Of a DNA stretch of 42,832 nt, positions 23,091-32,259 are shown piece by piece. The notes under the pieces were generated by a model that ran no database searches, was not told where the DNA came from, and was given only the letters and a program-made list of their open reading frames with translations. Position numbers and translations under genes: made by a program. Source of the DNA: Magnetococcales bacterium (GTDB lineage: Bacteria; Pseudomonadota; Magnetococcia; Magnetococcales; JADGCL01); the NCBI GenBank assembly GCA_015229005.1, contig JADGCL010000022.1, forward strand, positions 1-42,832. The letters are read 5' to 3'. Positions within the stretch are counted from its first letter, which is position 1; each line of letters starts with the position of its first letter.

Positions 23091-23825
23091 TCACCACCTC
23101 CGGTTGCCCCCGGCACGGGCCTCCAGGGGACGGATGATCGTGGCCATGGTTTCCGCCAAATTGCGCGACAGAGGTTCGCCGCCGACTTCCTGCTCAACCA
23201 GCCAATGGACGATGGTTTCTTTCTTGTCTGAAGGCGGAGACCCGGAACGCCAGAAATTCTCCACCGCCCGGTTCAGCAACTCCAGGTAGGGGGTCGGGGC
23301 GAAAGGCAAAGACTTTCCTCCATCGACGACCGCCACGGAAGCGGCTGATGAAACAGCGGCCTCCCCGGCGGGAGCGGGCCAGAGGGTCTGGAGGAAGAAG
23401 AGGGGAACCCGGATTTCGATGTATTCTCCGGACGTGTAGGTCAATCTGCCCGCGCCGATGTTGGCCTGCCCGCCCACCCAGTACTCCATGGGAATCTCGG
23501 TATGCTTGCCGGAGTGGAGCCCCCAGGGCCCATTCCTGGCGTTCCATGGTTGTGTCTGGGTTTCCGACAGCCTTCCCGTAGCCCGCAAGTCCCCATCACG
23601 CAGGGCCACCAGGAGATCATCGCGGGCAGGACTTTCCGCCGTTTCTCGCAATTGCTCGGGAGTGCGCCTCATCCAGCGTGCTTCCGGGCGATCCGACTCC
23701 GCAGCGCGACGGTTGAAGTCCTCCAGGTGAGCCGCCGTCGGCCCTTCCAACCGGTCGTAGGCAATCCAGTTGACCGCCTCTGGCAGCGATACCATGTCTC
23801 TTGGAAACTTCAATCGTTTCGGCAT
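23091..23825 (-). CDS. Phage protein of unknown function
   Basis: 244 residues from ATG 23825 with GAGG seven bases upstream. Recognisable segments are SLPEAVNWIAYDRL near the start, a DDLLVALRDGDLRATGR motif near residue 80, an EIPMEYWVGGQ stretch, and a C-terminal helical LVEQEVGGEPLSRNLAETMAT. Proteins with an ALxDGxLxAxGR motif and an IPxxYW stretch are widespread in Proteobacteria without a known function. It lies alone between two clusters of palindromic sites and could be regulated by, or be, the factor that binds them. Confidence 0.65.
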   Translation of the reverse strand: MPKRLKFPRDMVSLPEAVNWIAYDRLEGPTAAHLEDFNRRAAESDRPEARWMRRTPEQLRETAESPARDDLLVALRDGDLRATGRLSETQTQPWNARNGPWGLHSGKHTEIPMEYWVGGQANIGAGRLTYTSGEYIEIRVPLFFLQTLWPAPAGEAAVSSAASVAVVDGGKSLPFAPTPYLELLNRAVENFWRSGSPPSDKKETIVHWLVEQEVGGEPLSRNLAETMATIIRPLEARAGGNRRW

Positions 23826-23865
23826 TCCGGCACCTCTCCCTCCCAACACCCCTCAATTTTTCGGA

Positions 23866-24071
23866 GGGTTCAACCCTTCCACCCCGCCCATGCCACGGGG
23901 TCGGAAGGGTTGAACCCGCAAACCTCCGGTCTCCCCACGCTCCCTGGAACCCATCCCATGGAGAGCATGCCATCCCGACCCGAAGGGTTCAACCCCTGGA
24001 TGAAGCAATAACAATCGGTTCCAGATGGGGTCAACCCGTTTTCCTTCCCGACTCCCGTCCGGGGTGAACCC
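23866..24071. promoter_or_regulatory. Palindromic operator-like sites, left cluster
   Basis: Five copies of the GGGTTSAACCC palindrome lie in the divergent intergenic region: 23866-23876, 23907-23917, 23985-23995, a variant GGGGTCAACCC at 24027-24037 and GGGGTGAACCC at 24061-24071. They sit between the minus-strand early gene and the plus-strand recombinase operon. This suggests one dimeric repressor controls both directions. Confidence 0.65.
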
Positions 24072-24161
24072 TTCGGACGATCCCGTTCCGTCCCGGTTCG
24101 CATCAGACTGCATCTCATCCGATGTCAGGATAACGAATGGAGATGACGGGACAACCAAATC

Positions 24162-24344
24162 ATGAATTTCACCGACCCAACAAAGATGACCACCGACCAG
24201 CGCCTGGAGGAGGCCGCCGCCATCCTCGCCGCCGGTGTCAGGCGGCTCGCGGAAAAGAGGAAAATGGAGAAAATTCCGCTGGATAAGTCGCCTGGAACCC
24301 GCCCTTATGTCCGCAAAACCAACCGAACGGGAGAAAGGGCATGA
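24162..24344 (+). CDS. Small helical protein, first gene of the recombinase operon
   Basis: 60 residues, mostly helical and basic after residue 30: QRLEEAAAILAAGVRRLAEKR. The ribosome-binding site is weak. Its stop overlaps the next ATG as ATGA, so the three following genes are coupled. In such cassettes this small gene often precedes DUF2924. No function is visible. Confidence 0.55.
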   Translation: MNFTDPTKMTTDQRLEEAAAILAAGVRRLAEKRKMEKIPLDKSPGTRPYVRKTNRTGERA

Positions 24345-24781
24345 GGAGTGACACGTTGCAACGGGTGGCGGCCCTGCCGGGGATGTCCGCCGCCGAATTG
24401 AAGAAGATGTGGAAGGAGCTGTGCCAGTCTGAGCCGCCGCCGTACAACAAGGCCTTCCTGGTGAAGAGGCTGGCCTACCGTATCCAGGAACTGGCCCACG
24501 GCGGCCTGTCGGAAAGGAGCGAGAAGCGGCTGGAGCGGCTGGCCGCCGAGGAGGAGTCCCCGCCGGAGAAGAAACGGCCTCCGGGAGAGCGGTTGCTGTC
24601 CGGTACCCGGCTGGTGCGGGAGTGGAAGGGGGTGGAGCACTGCTGCACGGTGCTGGACGACGGTTTTGAATACCAGGGGCGGCGCTTCGGCAGCCTGTCG
24701 GCGGTGGCCACCGCCATCACCAGCACCAAGTGGAACGGCCTGGTCTTTTTCGCGCTCAAGAAACAGGGAGACAAGGCATGA
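24341..24781 (+). CDS. DUF2924 protein
   Basis: 146 residues of the DUF2924 type: a SAP-like start (LPGMSAAELKKMWKELC, then NKAFLVKRLAYRIQEL), a Glu/Lys-rich middle, and a C-terminal part with GTRLVREWKGVEHCCTVLDD, FEYQGRRFGSLSAVATAI and TSTKWNGLVFFAL. DUF2924 genes commonly lie next to large serine recombinases on mobile elements, and the SAP-like start suggests DNA binding. It overlaps both neighbours by ATGA, with GGGAG upstream of its ATG. A role in controlling or helping the recombinase is inferred. Confidence 0.8.
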   Translation: MRSDTLQRVAALPGMSAAELKKMWKELCQSEPPPYNKAFLVKRLAYRIQELAHGGLSERSEKRLERLAAEEESPPEKKRPPGERLLSGTRLVREWKGVEHCCTVLDDGFEYQGRRFGSLSAVATAITSTKWNGLVFFALKKQGDKA

Positions 24782-26100
24782 ACGCCAGAAAACCGGTGAC
24801 GCCCAAGGTGCGCTGCGCCGTCTACACCCGGAAATCCACCGACGAGGGGCTGGACATGGAGTTCAACAGCCTCGACGCCCAGCGGGAATCCTGCGAGGCC
24901 TACATCGTCAGCCAGAAGGGCGAGGGGTGGTTCCTGGTCCCGGATCGCTACGACGACGGCGGCTTCTCCGGCGGCAACCTGGAACGGCCCGCTTTGAAAC
25001 GGCTGATGGCCGATATCGAAAAGGGCAAGGTCAACGTGGTGGTGGTCTACAAGATCGACCGTCTGACCCGCTCCCTGATGGATTTCGGCAAGCTGGTGGA
25101 GGTCTTCGAGCGGCACGGCGTCACCTTCGTCAGCGTCACCCAGTCCTTCAACACCACCACCTCCATGGGGCGGTTGACCCTTAACATCCTGCTCTCGTTT
25201 TCGCAATTCGAAAGAGAGCTTTCGGCAGAGCGGATCCGGGACAAGTTCGCGGCGTCGAAGCGCAAGGGGATGTGGATGGGCGGCCATCCGCCCCTGGGCT
25301 ACGACGTGCGGGAACGCAAGCTGGTGGTCAACGCCGCCGAGGCCGGGACGGTGCGCCAGCTCTTCCTCCGTTTCGCGGAGATCGGTTCCGCCACCCTGCT
25401 GGTCAAGGAGCTGGCCGAGGCGGAAGCCACGGGCAAATCCGGCAAGCCCCTGGACAAGGGGGCGATCTACCGGTTGCTCAACAACCGGCTCTACCTGGGC
25501 GAGGTCGCCTATCATGGCGAGATCTACGCCGGGGAGCATGCGGGGATCATCGAGCGGGAGTTGTGGGAGCGGGTCCACGCCATCCTGGAAAGCAACAACC
25601 GCCAGCGTCCGGGACCGGCCCGGGTGCAGACCCCCGCGCCGCTCAAGGGAATCATCCGCTGCCGCCATTGCGACCGGGCCATGCGACCCAGTTTCACCCG
25701 CAAGGGGGGCAAGCTCTATCGCTACTACACCTGCCAAGGCGCGGACAAGAACGGTCGGGAAACCTGCCCCCTGCGCACCGTGGCCGCCGGAGAGGTGGAG
25801 CGGGTTGCCTTCGAACAGGTGCGTGGACTCCTGCGCACGCCAGAGGTGATGGTTCGGACCTTCCAGGTCATGGATGGGGAAGAAGGCGGGGTGCCGGAGT
25901 GCAAGGTGATGGAGTCCCTGCGCAACCTGGAAACCCTGTGGGACGAGCTTTTTCCCCTGGAGCAGGCGCGCCTTCTGCAACTGCTGGTGGGCCGGGTGGA
26001 GGTGAGCGGCCAGGGGGTGGAGGTGCATCTGCGGGCCGGTGGCTTGAAGAGCCTACTGGCGGAACTGGAACAGGATGACGAGGGGAGGAACGTGGCATGA
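24778..26100 (+). CDS. Large serine recombinase (integrase)
   Basis: 440 residues. The resolvase catalytic domain has nucleophile Ser20 in AVYTRKSTDEG, then SLDAQRESCEAYI, a DGGFSGGNLERP segment and YKIDRLTRSLMDF. It is followed by a recombinase domain (IRDKFAASKRKGMWMGGHPPLGY) and a zinc ribbon at about residues 295-325 (CRHC...C...C), then a coiled coil and C-terminal motif. It would integrate and excise the prophage at attachment sites. ATG at 24778 overlaps the previous stop with GGGAG ahead. The att site is probably between the cassette and ssrA to the right. Confidence 0.9.
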   Translation: MNARKPVTPKVRCAVYTRKSTDEGLDMEFNSLDAQRESCEAYIVSQKGEGWFLVPDRYDDGGFSGGNLERPALKRLMADIEKGKVNVVVVYKIDRLTRSLMDFGKLVEVFERHGVTFVSVTQSFNTTTSMGRLTLNILLSFSQFERELSAERIRDKFAASKRKGMWMGGHPPLGYDVRERKLVVNAAEAGTVRQLFLRFAEIGSATLLVKELAEAEATGKSGKPLDKGAIYRLLNNRLYLGEVAYHGEIYAGEHAGIIERELWERVHAILESNNRQRPGPARVQTPAPLKGIIRCRHCDRAMRPSFTRKGGKLYRYYTCQGADKNGRETCPLRTVAAGEVERVAFEQVRGLLRTPEVMVRTFQVMDGEEGGVPECKVMESLRNLETLWDELFPLEQARLLQLLVGRVEVSGQGVEVHLRAGGLKSLLAELEQDDEGRNVA

Positions 26101-26582
26101 CAAATCGACAGGACGGTCGATTTGGATGCCCTTGGGTACCCGAAGGGTGCGCGCCAGGGATGGCGCGCATCAAAGCAACCTTGAGTGAGGATGGCCAGAC
26201 CATGATCGTGCGCATTCCCATGCGACTCAAGACATGGGGCGGCAAAACGGAGATCATCGCCCCTCCCGGCGCTCCCGAATGGGCACCACCCCCGCCATCG
26301 CCCCATCAGGCCATGCTCAAGGCCTTGGGCCGCGCCCACCGGTGGCAAAAGATGCTGGAAAACGGCACCTGCCGGTCATTCCGAGACCTCTCGGAAAGGG
26401 AAGGCATCGATGACGCCTACATTGGCCGCATCCTGCGTTTGACCCTGTTGGCTCCAGACATCATCGAAGCCATTCTGGATGGGCAACAGCCGGAGGGGTT
26501 GACCCTGGCGGCCTTGATCGCCCCTCTACCGATGGATTGGCCTGGTCAGAGGAAAACACTTGGATTTTCATCGGTTGCGTGA
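26097..26582 (+). CDS. HTH-containing protein, last gene of the recombinase operon
   Basis: 161 residues. After a variable N-terminus and a short IRIPMRLKTWGG strand (written here without certainty of exact borders), a helix-turn-helix follows: FRDLSEREGIDDAYIGRILRL near residue 100, then a helical end (PDIIEAILDGQQPE). The HTH resembles that of ParB-type or recombinase-linked regulators. The ATG overlaps the recombinase stop (ATGA). It may repress its own cassette or act as recombination directionality factor; no CI-type repressor is visible in the window. Confidence 0.65.
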   Translation: MTNRQDGRFGCPWVPEGCAPGMARIKATLSEDGQTMIVRIPMRLKTWGGKTEIIAPPGAPEWAPPPPSPHQAMLKALGRAHRWQKMLENGTCRSFRDLSEREGIDDAYIGRILRLTLLAPDIIEAILDGQQPEGLTLAALIAPLPMDWPGQRKTLGFSSVA

Positions 26583-26693
26583 CAGGCGGTCGCAAGAAAG
26601 TTCCACCAACCATCACGCTCGCCACCCAAGGCACACGCCAAACAGTCCGAAAGCTGCCGACCTGATCATCCTGTTGATAAACAACGATAAAGT

Positions 26694-26716
26694 GAAGTCC
26701 GAAAAATCCGGACTTC
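26694..26716. terminator. Hairpin after the recombinase operon
   Basis: GAAGTCCG and CGGACTTC form an 8-bp stem with loop AAAAATC. It lies about 110 bases after the last recombinase-operon gene. No strong T-run follows on the plus strand. Confidence 0.4.
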
Positions 26717-26865
26717 CGGGAGCGAGGTCGTCAGCTTTTGGAGAATGTGGCGGGAGAGAGAAGAGAGAGGGGCAAATGGCCGGAGACGGAGTCCGCAATT
26801 TGGGAGACGCCGCCTTTTCATGCCCGCGCTAACCATTGGAAACATTGGGGTTTTTCAAACGACTA

Positions 26866-26887
26866 CGGCCACCCTGGAAGGTGGCCG
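26866..26887 (-). terminator. Probable terminator of ssrA
   Basis: On the minus strand CGGCCACC and GGTGGCCG make an 8-bp stem around TTCCAG about 30 bases beyond the tmRNA 3' end. The T-run after it is weak (TAGTCGTTTG), so the call is moderate. Confidence 0.55.
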
Positions 26888-26915
26888 CAGAAGAGAGAAA
26901 ACCCTGTAAAATCAA

Positions 26916-27283
<368 letters not shown>

Positions 27284-27697
27284 ATCGAAAAACCCCACCC
27301 TCGCCTCAGACTATCACCCCATCAAAGGAACTTCCAGAAAATTCTCCCAATGGCCCGTCCCGCCGTCACCATCGCCGGCGGTTCCCGAAAAGGGCTCACC
27401 CTGGTTTTTTTTCACCACCGCCCGGGGTCACCAATCCACGCCCTATCCGTCAACTCTCCGACCTCATTCCCCCTGCCCTCCCCTCTCGTCCACCTCGGCC
27501 AATACCCCCGATGGCCGGCAGAACATCTCGAACTCCAGCAAACACCAGAGACGAGGAAATGATGGCGCCATCAGGAGGAGAAACAAAAATGTTGGCGCAA
27601 AATATGCGGCAACCGTGTCAGGAGGATGGGAGACACGCATCCCCCGGTCCGGTGGCCGATGCCACCTTCACGGGGAATCTTGACAGGAGGAACGCTC

Positions 27698-27862
27698 ATG
27701 GACAGTCCCGTGACCAAATTGCTCTTGGCCAATCTGGTGCTGGCCCTCCTCGCCGTGGCAATGGTTTACTGGGAGGGGCAATCCGTGGCCTCGACCGCAG
27801 AGAAATCTCGTCGATGTCAGGTGGGCCTGGGCAAGGGGAGATCCACACCTCCTGCGACTTGA
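27698..27862 (+). CDS. Small single-pass membrane protein
   Basis: 54 residues. AGGAGG lies seven bases before the ATG, a strong ribosome-binding site. Residues 8-25 form one hydrophobic helix (KLLLANLVLALLAVAMVYW), after which the peptide becomes basic. I do not recognise it. Other open frames in 27,284-27,690 have unlikely amino-acid composition, so nothing else is called there. The strong start is the main evidence. Confidence 0.45.
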   Translation: MDSPVTKLLLANLVLALLAVAMVYWEGQSVASTAEKSRRCQVGLGKGRSTPPAT

Positions 27863-28070
27863 CCCGTCCGCCATCCCACGGGCGTGCCCTCTCCGGCAAG
27901 TTTCCCCTCATCGGAGCAGGCCTGGAGGCGCCCCTGCCGGGCAAGAGATGCCGGGCCATTCGGTCGCATTGCTCGAACCAGCCGAGGAGAAACATTGCCC
28001 GACCGGCTGGTCCGGGACCCGGGAAACACCGGGGCAGGAGCTGCGAAAACAAAAAGCTGTCGGAGGGGCC

Positions 28071-28213
28071 AGGGCCTGTTCACAATTGAGTTCCGGAGGC
28101 CTTCAGGCAAGGCGTGGGGCCTCGAGCAGCGCAGCATACACGCAGTATGTGAGCAGCGGAGAGGCCCCACAACGCCGCATCAAGGTCTCCAGGGCCAATT
28201 GTGAACAGGCCCT
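28071..28213. mobile_element. Small inverted-repeat element (MITE-like, 143 bp)
   Basis: AGGGCCTGTTCACAATTG at 28071-28088 is the exact reverse complement of the 18 bases at 28196-28213. Inside, further parts pair (GTGGGGCCTC with GAGGCCCCAC; GGAGGCCTT with AAGGTCTCC imperfectly), so the whole unit could fold as one long hairpin. It has no coding capacity and no clear target duplication. It looks like a non-autonomous transposon or repeat family member. Its right end supplies part of the stop codon of the RsmC-like gene. Confidence 0.7.
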
Positions 28214-29318
28214 AACGGTTGCCGGCGGCACGTCGTTTGGTGGCACACCAAACATCGAAGCCTTCATCCTGAGCCACACGGCGAACGTCGGCGAAGTGGG
28301 CCGCCAGAGGAGCGCCATAGTCCAGGAAACGGCTCCCGACCAGCCAGAGTTCTCCTCCCGGCGCAAGCAGGGCGTGAGACCTGGGAATGAAGTCGCGCAC
28401 CACCCCATGGTCGGTGGCTACACCGCGGTGGAAAGAGGGGTTGGAGACAATCAGATCAAAGCGCTCCCCCTCCAGGACAGCGCCGATCCCGTTTTCGGCG
28501 ATGACCTGGCAGCGGTCACCAACGCCATTCAACACCACCGAACGCCGGGCCGAAATCACCGCCCCCCATTGATCATCACTCATCACCACCCGCAGCGATG
28601 GCCACCGGCGGGCCAACACCACTCCAAGAAGACCACTGCCGCAACCAAAGTCCAGCATCTTCAAGGAATTCCAATCCTTCTCCACACCACCCAGGGCCCG
28701 GAGAAGAAGCAACGAAGCCGGATCAGGCCGTTGCCAGGAGAAGATCCCCGGACGCGAGGCCAGAGTCACCCCTTCCGCTACATAGTGGAAAAAACCCTCC
28801 TCCAGGGAAACCTCAGGCCTGCGACGCTTGCGCCCGGGGGACTCCCGGCGCCTGGCCCCGGCAGGCAAGGAAACCAGACGCAAATGCCCGCAACTCAGTT
28901 CGTTCTGCACCGGCTCAAAGCGCCTGCCGAGAGTCACGATCCCACTTTCGCGATTGCCAAAAAGCCAGAGGCGTCCCCCTTCCGGAAGTGCGGCAACCGC
29001 CGCCTCGATCGCCATCCGTTCCGCCTCCCGGCCCTGGGGCATTTCCATCAATATGTCACCGCCGGCCCTCTCTCCCGCCGTGGGGTGATCATCCAGACGG
29101 ATATCGTCGATGGTCCGGTATTCCCGCGCAACGTCTGCCAGGGAGGCCCGCGCCGCCACCAAAGTTCCCTGAAAACCATGCTCCGGGGCAAGATCCCACG
29201 GACCTGGAAGCCCCTCTGGCCAGTGAATAAGGTGCATGACCCCCACCGAGGCCATGGGCAAATGCCCCACCAGGGCCAGGAAAAAGCGTTCGGCGGCACG
29301 GAAATCAGGACGAGGCAC
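28212..29318 (-). CDS. RsmC/RlmG-like class I methyltransferase
   Basis: About 368 residues if read from GTG 29318; the frame is open to 29405 but overlaps the next gene upstream. The C-terminal half has SAM motif I LDFGCGSGLLGVVLA, VVMSDDQW and the motif IVSNPSFH, close to the NPPFH of rRNA guanine-N2 methyltransferases RsmC and RlmG. The N-terminal half is a degenerate copy of the same fold (GGRLWLFGNRESGI), as in RsmC. The Ser in place of the second Pro is unusual. The stop codon overlaps an inverted-repeat element, so the natural C-terminus may have been changed. Confidence 0.75.
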   Translation of the reverse strand: MPRPDFRAAERFFLALVGHLPMASVGVMHLIHWPEGLPGPWDLAPEHGFQGTLVAARASLADVAREYRTIDDIRLDDHPTAGERAGGDILMEMPQGREAERMAIEAAVAALPEGGRLWLFGNRESGIVTLGRRFEPVQNELSCGHLRLVSLPAGARRRESPGRKRRRPEVSLEEGFFHYVAEGVTLASRPGIFSWQRPDPASLLLLRALGGVEKDWNSLKMLDFGCGSGLLGVVLARRWPSLRVVMSDDQWGAVISARRSVVLNGVGDRCQVIAENGIGAVLEGERFDLIVSNPSFHRGVATDHGVVRDFIPRSHALLAPGGELWLVGSRFLDYGAPLAAHFADVRRVAQDEGFDVWCATKRRAAGNR

Positions 29319-29350
29319 GGGGCTGCTTTCTGTCAGGGACGGGCATTGGG

Positions 29351-30463
29351 TCAGGGACAGGCGTTGGGAGACTTCCGTCCGGTCAATTCCTGAAATATTT
29401 CCCAAACATGCATCATGCGCTTGTGACGCACGGCATTGGTTCCGGTAAAAATCAGCCCCTCTTCAAGATCCCCCTGCTGGGCCCGATGCAGGGCCTCGGC
29501 GATGCAAAAGGTCTCCTTCTCCTCACGGCAGCGACAGGCCTCGAGGCAGGTGGCAAAACACTTGGAATAGACCTCGCTGCCACGGAACAGCTTGCTGGTG
29601 AAAGGGCTGAGGAGGGCACGTCCCGGAAGCCCCGCAGGGGAATCGACGATGACGACATCACCCTCCCCGGCCTTGATGAAGGTCTCCTTGAAGCTCTCAG
29701 CAGCGTCGCATTCGAAGGTGCAGATGAAGCGACTCGCCATCTGCACCCCCTTGGCCCCCAGGTCCAGGGCATGATCGATATCCTGACGATCCCAGATTCC
29801 GCCGGCGGTGATGATGGGAATCTCGTCGCCATACTCCTTGCGCGACCACTCCACCAGTTGGGGGACCACCCGCTCGGTAGAATACTCAGGCGAGAAAAGC
29901 TCGCTGCGATTGAGCCCCAAATGCCCCCCGGCGGTATTGGGATCCTCGAAAACCATGGCATCGGGGATACGCTTGTAGAGCTTGCTCCAGCGCTTGGTCA
30001 GCAGCTTGGCAGCCCGCAAACTGGAGATGATGGGAACCAAAGCCGTCTGCGGTCGCGAGGCCGCAAACTCCGGCAATCGCAAAGGCAGACCGGCCCCGGA
30101 GATGATGAGCTGCGCCCCATGCTCGACCGAGGTCCGAACCATGTCCTCGAAATCGCGGATCGCGACCATGCAGTTGGTGCCGATGATCCCCGTGGGAGAA
30201 AGTTCCCGGGCCCAGGCCAACTCATCCGCCAATGCCTTGATGTTGGCCCGAAAATAGTCCTTACCCTTCTGGTAATACTGGGAGGCCAGGGACAGGGCGA
30301 CAGTGGCTATGACCCCTGCCCCCCCTTCGTTGCCAACGGCGGCCGCCAGTCGGTGGGCCGAGACCCGAATCCCCATCCCCCCTTGAATGATGGGGACAGG
30401 AATGGTGTAGTCACCGATCCTCAATGGCGGAAGGGGGCTGAGGGAGATCGCATCTGCGGTCAT
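29351..30463 (-). CDS. Nitronate monooxygenase/2-nitropropane dioxygenase family
   Basis: 370 residues from ATG 30463, with AAGG six bases upstream. A flavin TIM-barrel of the NPD type: PIIQGGMGIRVSAHRLAAAV near the start, GIIGTNCMVA, AQLIISGAGLPLRLPE, DPNTAGGHLG, and ITAGGIWDRQDIDHAL with GAKGVQMASRF at the FMN-phosphate site. The enzyme oxidises nitronates with FMN; some relatives are enoyl-ACP reductases (FabK). A Cys-rich stretch (CFATCLEACRCREE) near the end is unusual. The substrate cannot be read from the sequence. Confidence 0.8.
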   Translation of the reverse strand: MTADAISLSPLPPLRIGDYTIPVPIIQGGMGIRVSAHRLAAAVGNEGGAGVIATVALSLASQYYQKGKDYFRANIKALADELAWARELSPTGIIGTNCMVAIRDFEDMVRTSVEHGAQLIISGAGLPLRLPEFAASRPQTALVPIISSLRAAKLLTKRWSKLYKRIPDAMVFEDPNTAGGHLGLNRSELFSPEYSTERVVPQLVEWSRKEYGDEIPIITAGGIWDRQDIDHALDLGAKGVQMASRFICTFECDAAESFKETFIKAGEGDVVIVDSPAGLPGRALLSPFTSKLFRGSEVYSKCFATCLEACRCREEKETFCIAEALHRAQQGDLEEGLIFTGTNAVRHKRMMHVWEIFQELTGRKSPNACP

Positions 30464-30593
30464 AAGCAACCTTGAAAGTAAGCGTTCACCAAACAACAGA
30501 TCCGGAACCCTTGATCGGATCGATCGACATCAAACAAGAATCAAAAAAGCCCGTATCATCCAAGCCAGGGTTCGCCCTCAGGTACCAAAGGGG

Positions 30594-31643
30594 CTACTCC
30601 CACTCGGCCCAGTCGGGTCTGCTGGCCTCGACAGAACAATCTCCGGCCCGGAGTTGGTCACCGGGGGAGAACTCGGCTGGTTTCAAAATGGCCAGACCAA
30701 CCCCACCACGGGGAGAGAGGCTCGTCAGCACCCCAATCTCCCTGCCACCGGCATCGAGTACCAGCGTCCCGACCGGAGGCGGGGACGATCCGACAACTCC
30801 AACCCGAAAGAGTCGCTTCTTGATCGTGCCACGGTGGTGAGTCCGCGCCGTGGTCTCCTGACCCACATAACACCCCTTGCCGAAATCGACACCATTCAGC
30901 TCCTTGAGACCAGACTCCAAGGGTAGACTGGTCCCAACCATGAACTCGGCGCCGGCACGCGGCAAACACCGGGCCTGTCGATAGTGCTCCCAGGCTTCCC
31001 AACCCGTCGGCCTGGCCACCCCGGTCAGGCGATCCCAAAGGGCGGAGAGCACCGCCTCGGAGGCCAGAAGGCGCCAACCAAAGTCGGCATGGCGCGGGTC
31101 ACGCCAAAGAGCGACACCGGGCTCCGGGGTGAACAGACTCCCCAAGCCCGCCTGGCTGCCATCGAATCCGGGAAAAACCCTTGCGAGAGCCGCCGCAGAA
31201 CCTCCTCCAACCAAACCCAACAACCCTTCCTCCGGCTCGGCCTCGGAGATGGTGACCTTGGAGCGAAGCTTATAAAAATTCAGCTGGGCAACAAGCTCGC
31301 GCACCCGATCCGGTTCGGTGACCAGGAGCAAGGCATCGCTCCGGGCAACAATGGTAAAATCCCACAGGAAGCGTCCCTGGGGGCTCAGCAAGGCGCTATA
31401 AACCACCTGAGTTGCCGTGGCCTTGCGCACCTGGTTGGTGATCAGACCCGAGAGAAAGTCCACCCTCTCCTCACCCCGAACCACGACAACCCCGAAGTGG
31501 GAGAAATCGATCAGCGCGGCCCCCTCTTCGTCGACAGACTCCGAGACGGGATCAGAGACATAGCGGGCCGGCGTCCGGGCACCCCTGTCCTCGGTCAGGA
31601 CAATACCTGCGGCGTGATGATTCAGGAGGCGGCTCAACGTCAT
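30594..31643 (-). CDS. ygfZ: tRNA-modifying/Fe-S repair protein YgfZ
   Basis: 349 residues of the YgfZ/GcvT folate-binding family. The diagnostic KGCYVGQETTARTHHRGT motif is near residue 255. The N-terminal part has FLSGLITNQV and QGRFLWDFTI, typical of GcvT-like folds. YgfZ supports Fe-S enzymes such as MiaB, using tetrahydrofolate. ATG at 31643 has GGGAG close upstream. It precedes the monooxygenase on the same strand with a gap of about 130 bases. Confidence 0.85.
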   Translation of the reverse strand: MTLSRLLNHHAAGIVLTEDRGARTPARYVSDPVSESVDEEGAALIDFSHFGVVVVRGEERVDFLSGLITNQVRKATATQVVYSALLSPQGRFLWDFTIVARSDALLLVTEPDRVRELVAQLNFYKLRSKVTISEAEPEEGLLGLVGGGSAAALARVFPGFDGSQAGLGSLFTPEPGVALWRDPRHADFGWRLLASEAVLSALWDRLTGVARPTGWEAWEHYRQARCLPRAGAEFMVGTSLPLESGLKELNGVDFGKGCYVGQETTARTHHRGTIKKRLFRVGVVGSSPPPVGTLVLDAGGREIGVLTSLSPRGGVGLAILKPAEFSPGDQLRAGDCSVEASRPDWAEWE

Positions 31644-32259
31644 GACTCCCCGACGACCAAAGCGAACCCCTCCGGCCCGGTTCGGAAGCCCGAACAGCGA
31701 AGGGAAAGAAGGATCACCCCCACCAACGCCCGCCGATACTTATCCCGGTACCCGGAGGCGCGGTCGGAATGTCCGAAAAGGAGATGAATTTCCTGGGAAT
31801 GACGACATGCCAGCATAAGACACCCTGCCTTTCCGGAGAAGCCCCTGCGCCCCATCCCTCCGAGAATTGCCGTCTCTCCCCGGCCTTGTCAAACCGCCAA
31901 AGAAGTCCGCCAAAGGGACCTCGCCAACCCGAAAAGAGCAAAAAAAATCAACATTCCTTCATGAATTCAATAAGTTGCACACACCACTCGAAATTGCCCG
32001 GCCACCCACGGAAGGCCCTGCCCATTCGTCGGCAAGCTGTTTATGGCCTTGTGTTCGGCGCCGTCGGGCTTTACCTTCTGAGGGGACTGGTCGGGAGCCG
32101 GCCCGCCCCCTGGCAGGTGACGCCCGGAGAGCCCCGCGGCCCCCATGGACAGCGAAGGGTCGGCCAGAGAGCCGCCTCGGAACTTCTCCACCTCTGAACC
32201 TCTTAAGACAGCCGCTCAAGCTCGCGGTTCCCCCAATCATCCGGAGACGACTCACGACG
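31644..32259. other. Intergenic region between ygfZ and thiC
   Basis: 616 bases holding the divergent start regions of ygfZ and thiC. Several open frames cross it, but none shows a convincing start or composition. I searched for a TPP (THI-box) aptamer upstream of thiC and could not find its conserved CTGAGA and ACCTGATCTGG parts. No promoter is clear. Confidence 0.5.

Noticed and set aside
22861..23197. Short frames in the 22.5-23.1 kb gap
   Set aside because: No convincing starts and Arg/Pro-rich shadows; the gap is better explained by the operator-like sites.
26494..26505. GGGGTTGACCC, one base from the operator-like palindrome
   Set aside because: It lies inside the coding region of the HTH gene and breaks the palindrome, so it was not counted as a site.
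31769..32197. 142-codon plus-strand frame with a hydrophobic stretch between ygfZ and thiC
   Set aside because: No ribosome-binding site and unlikely composition at the start; the hydrophobic part may be chance.
32081..32259. TPP riboswitch upstream of thiC
   Set aside because: It would be expected for thiC, but the conserved CTGAGA and ACCTGATCTGG parts could not be found in the leader.
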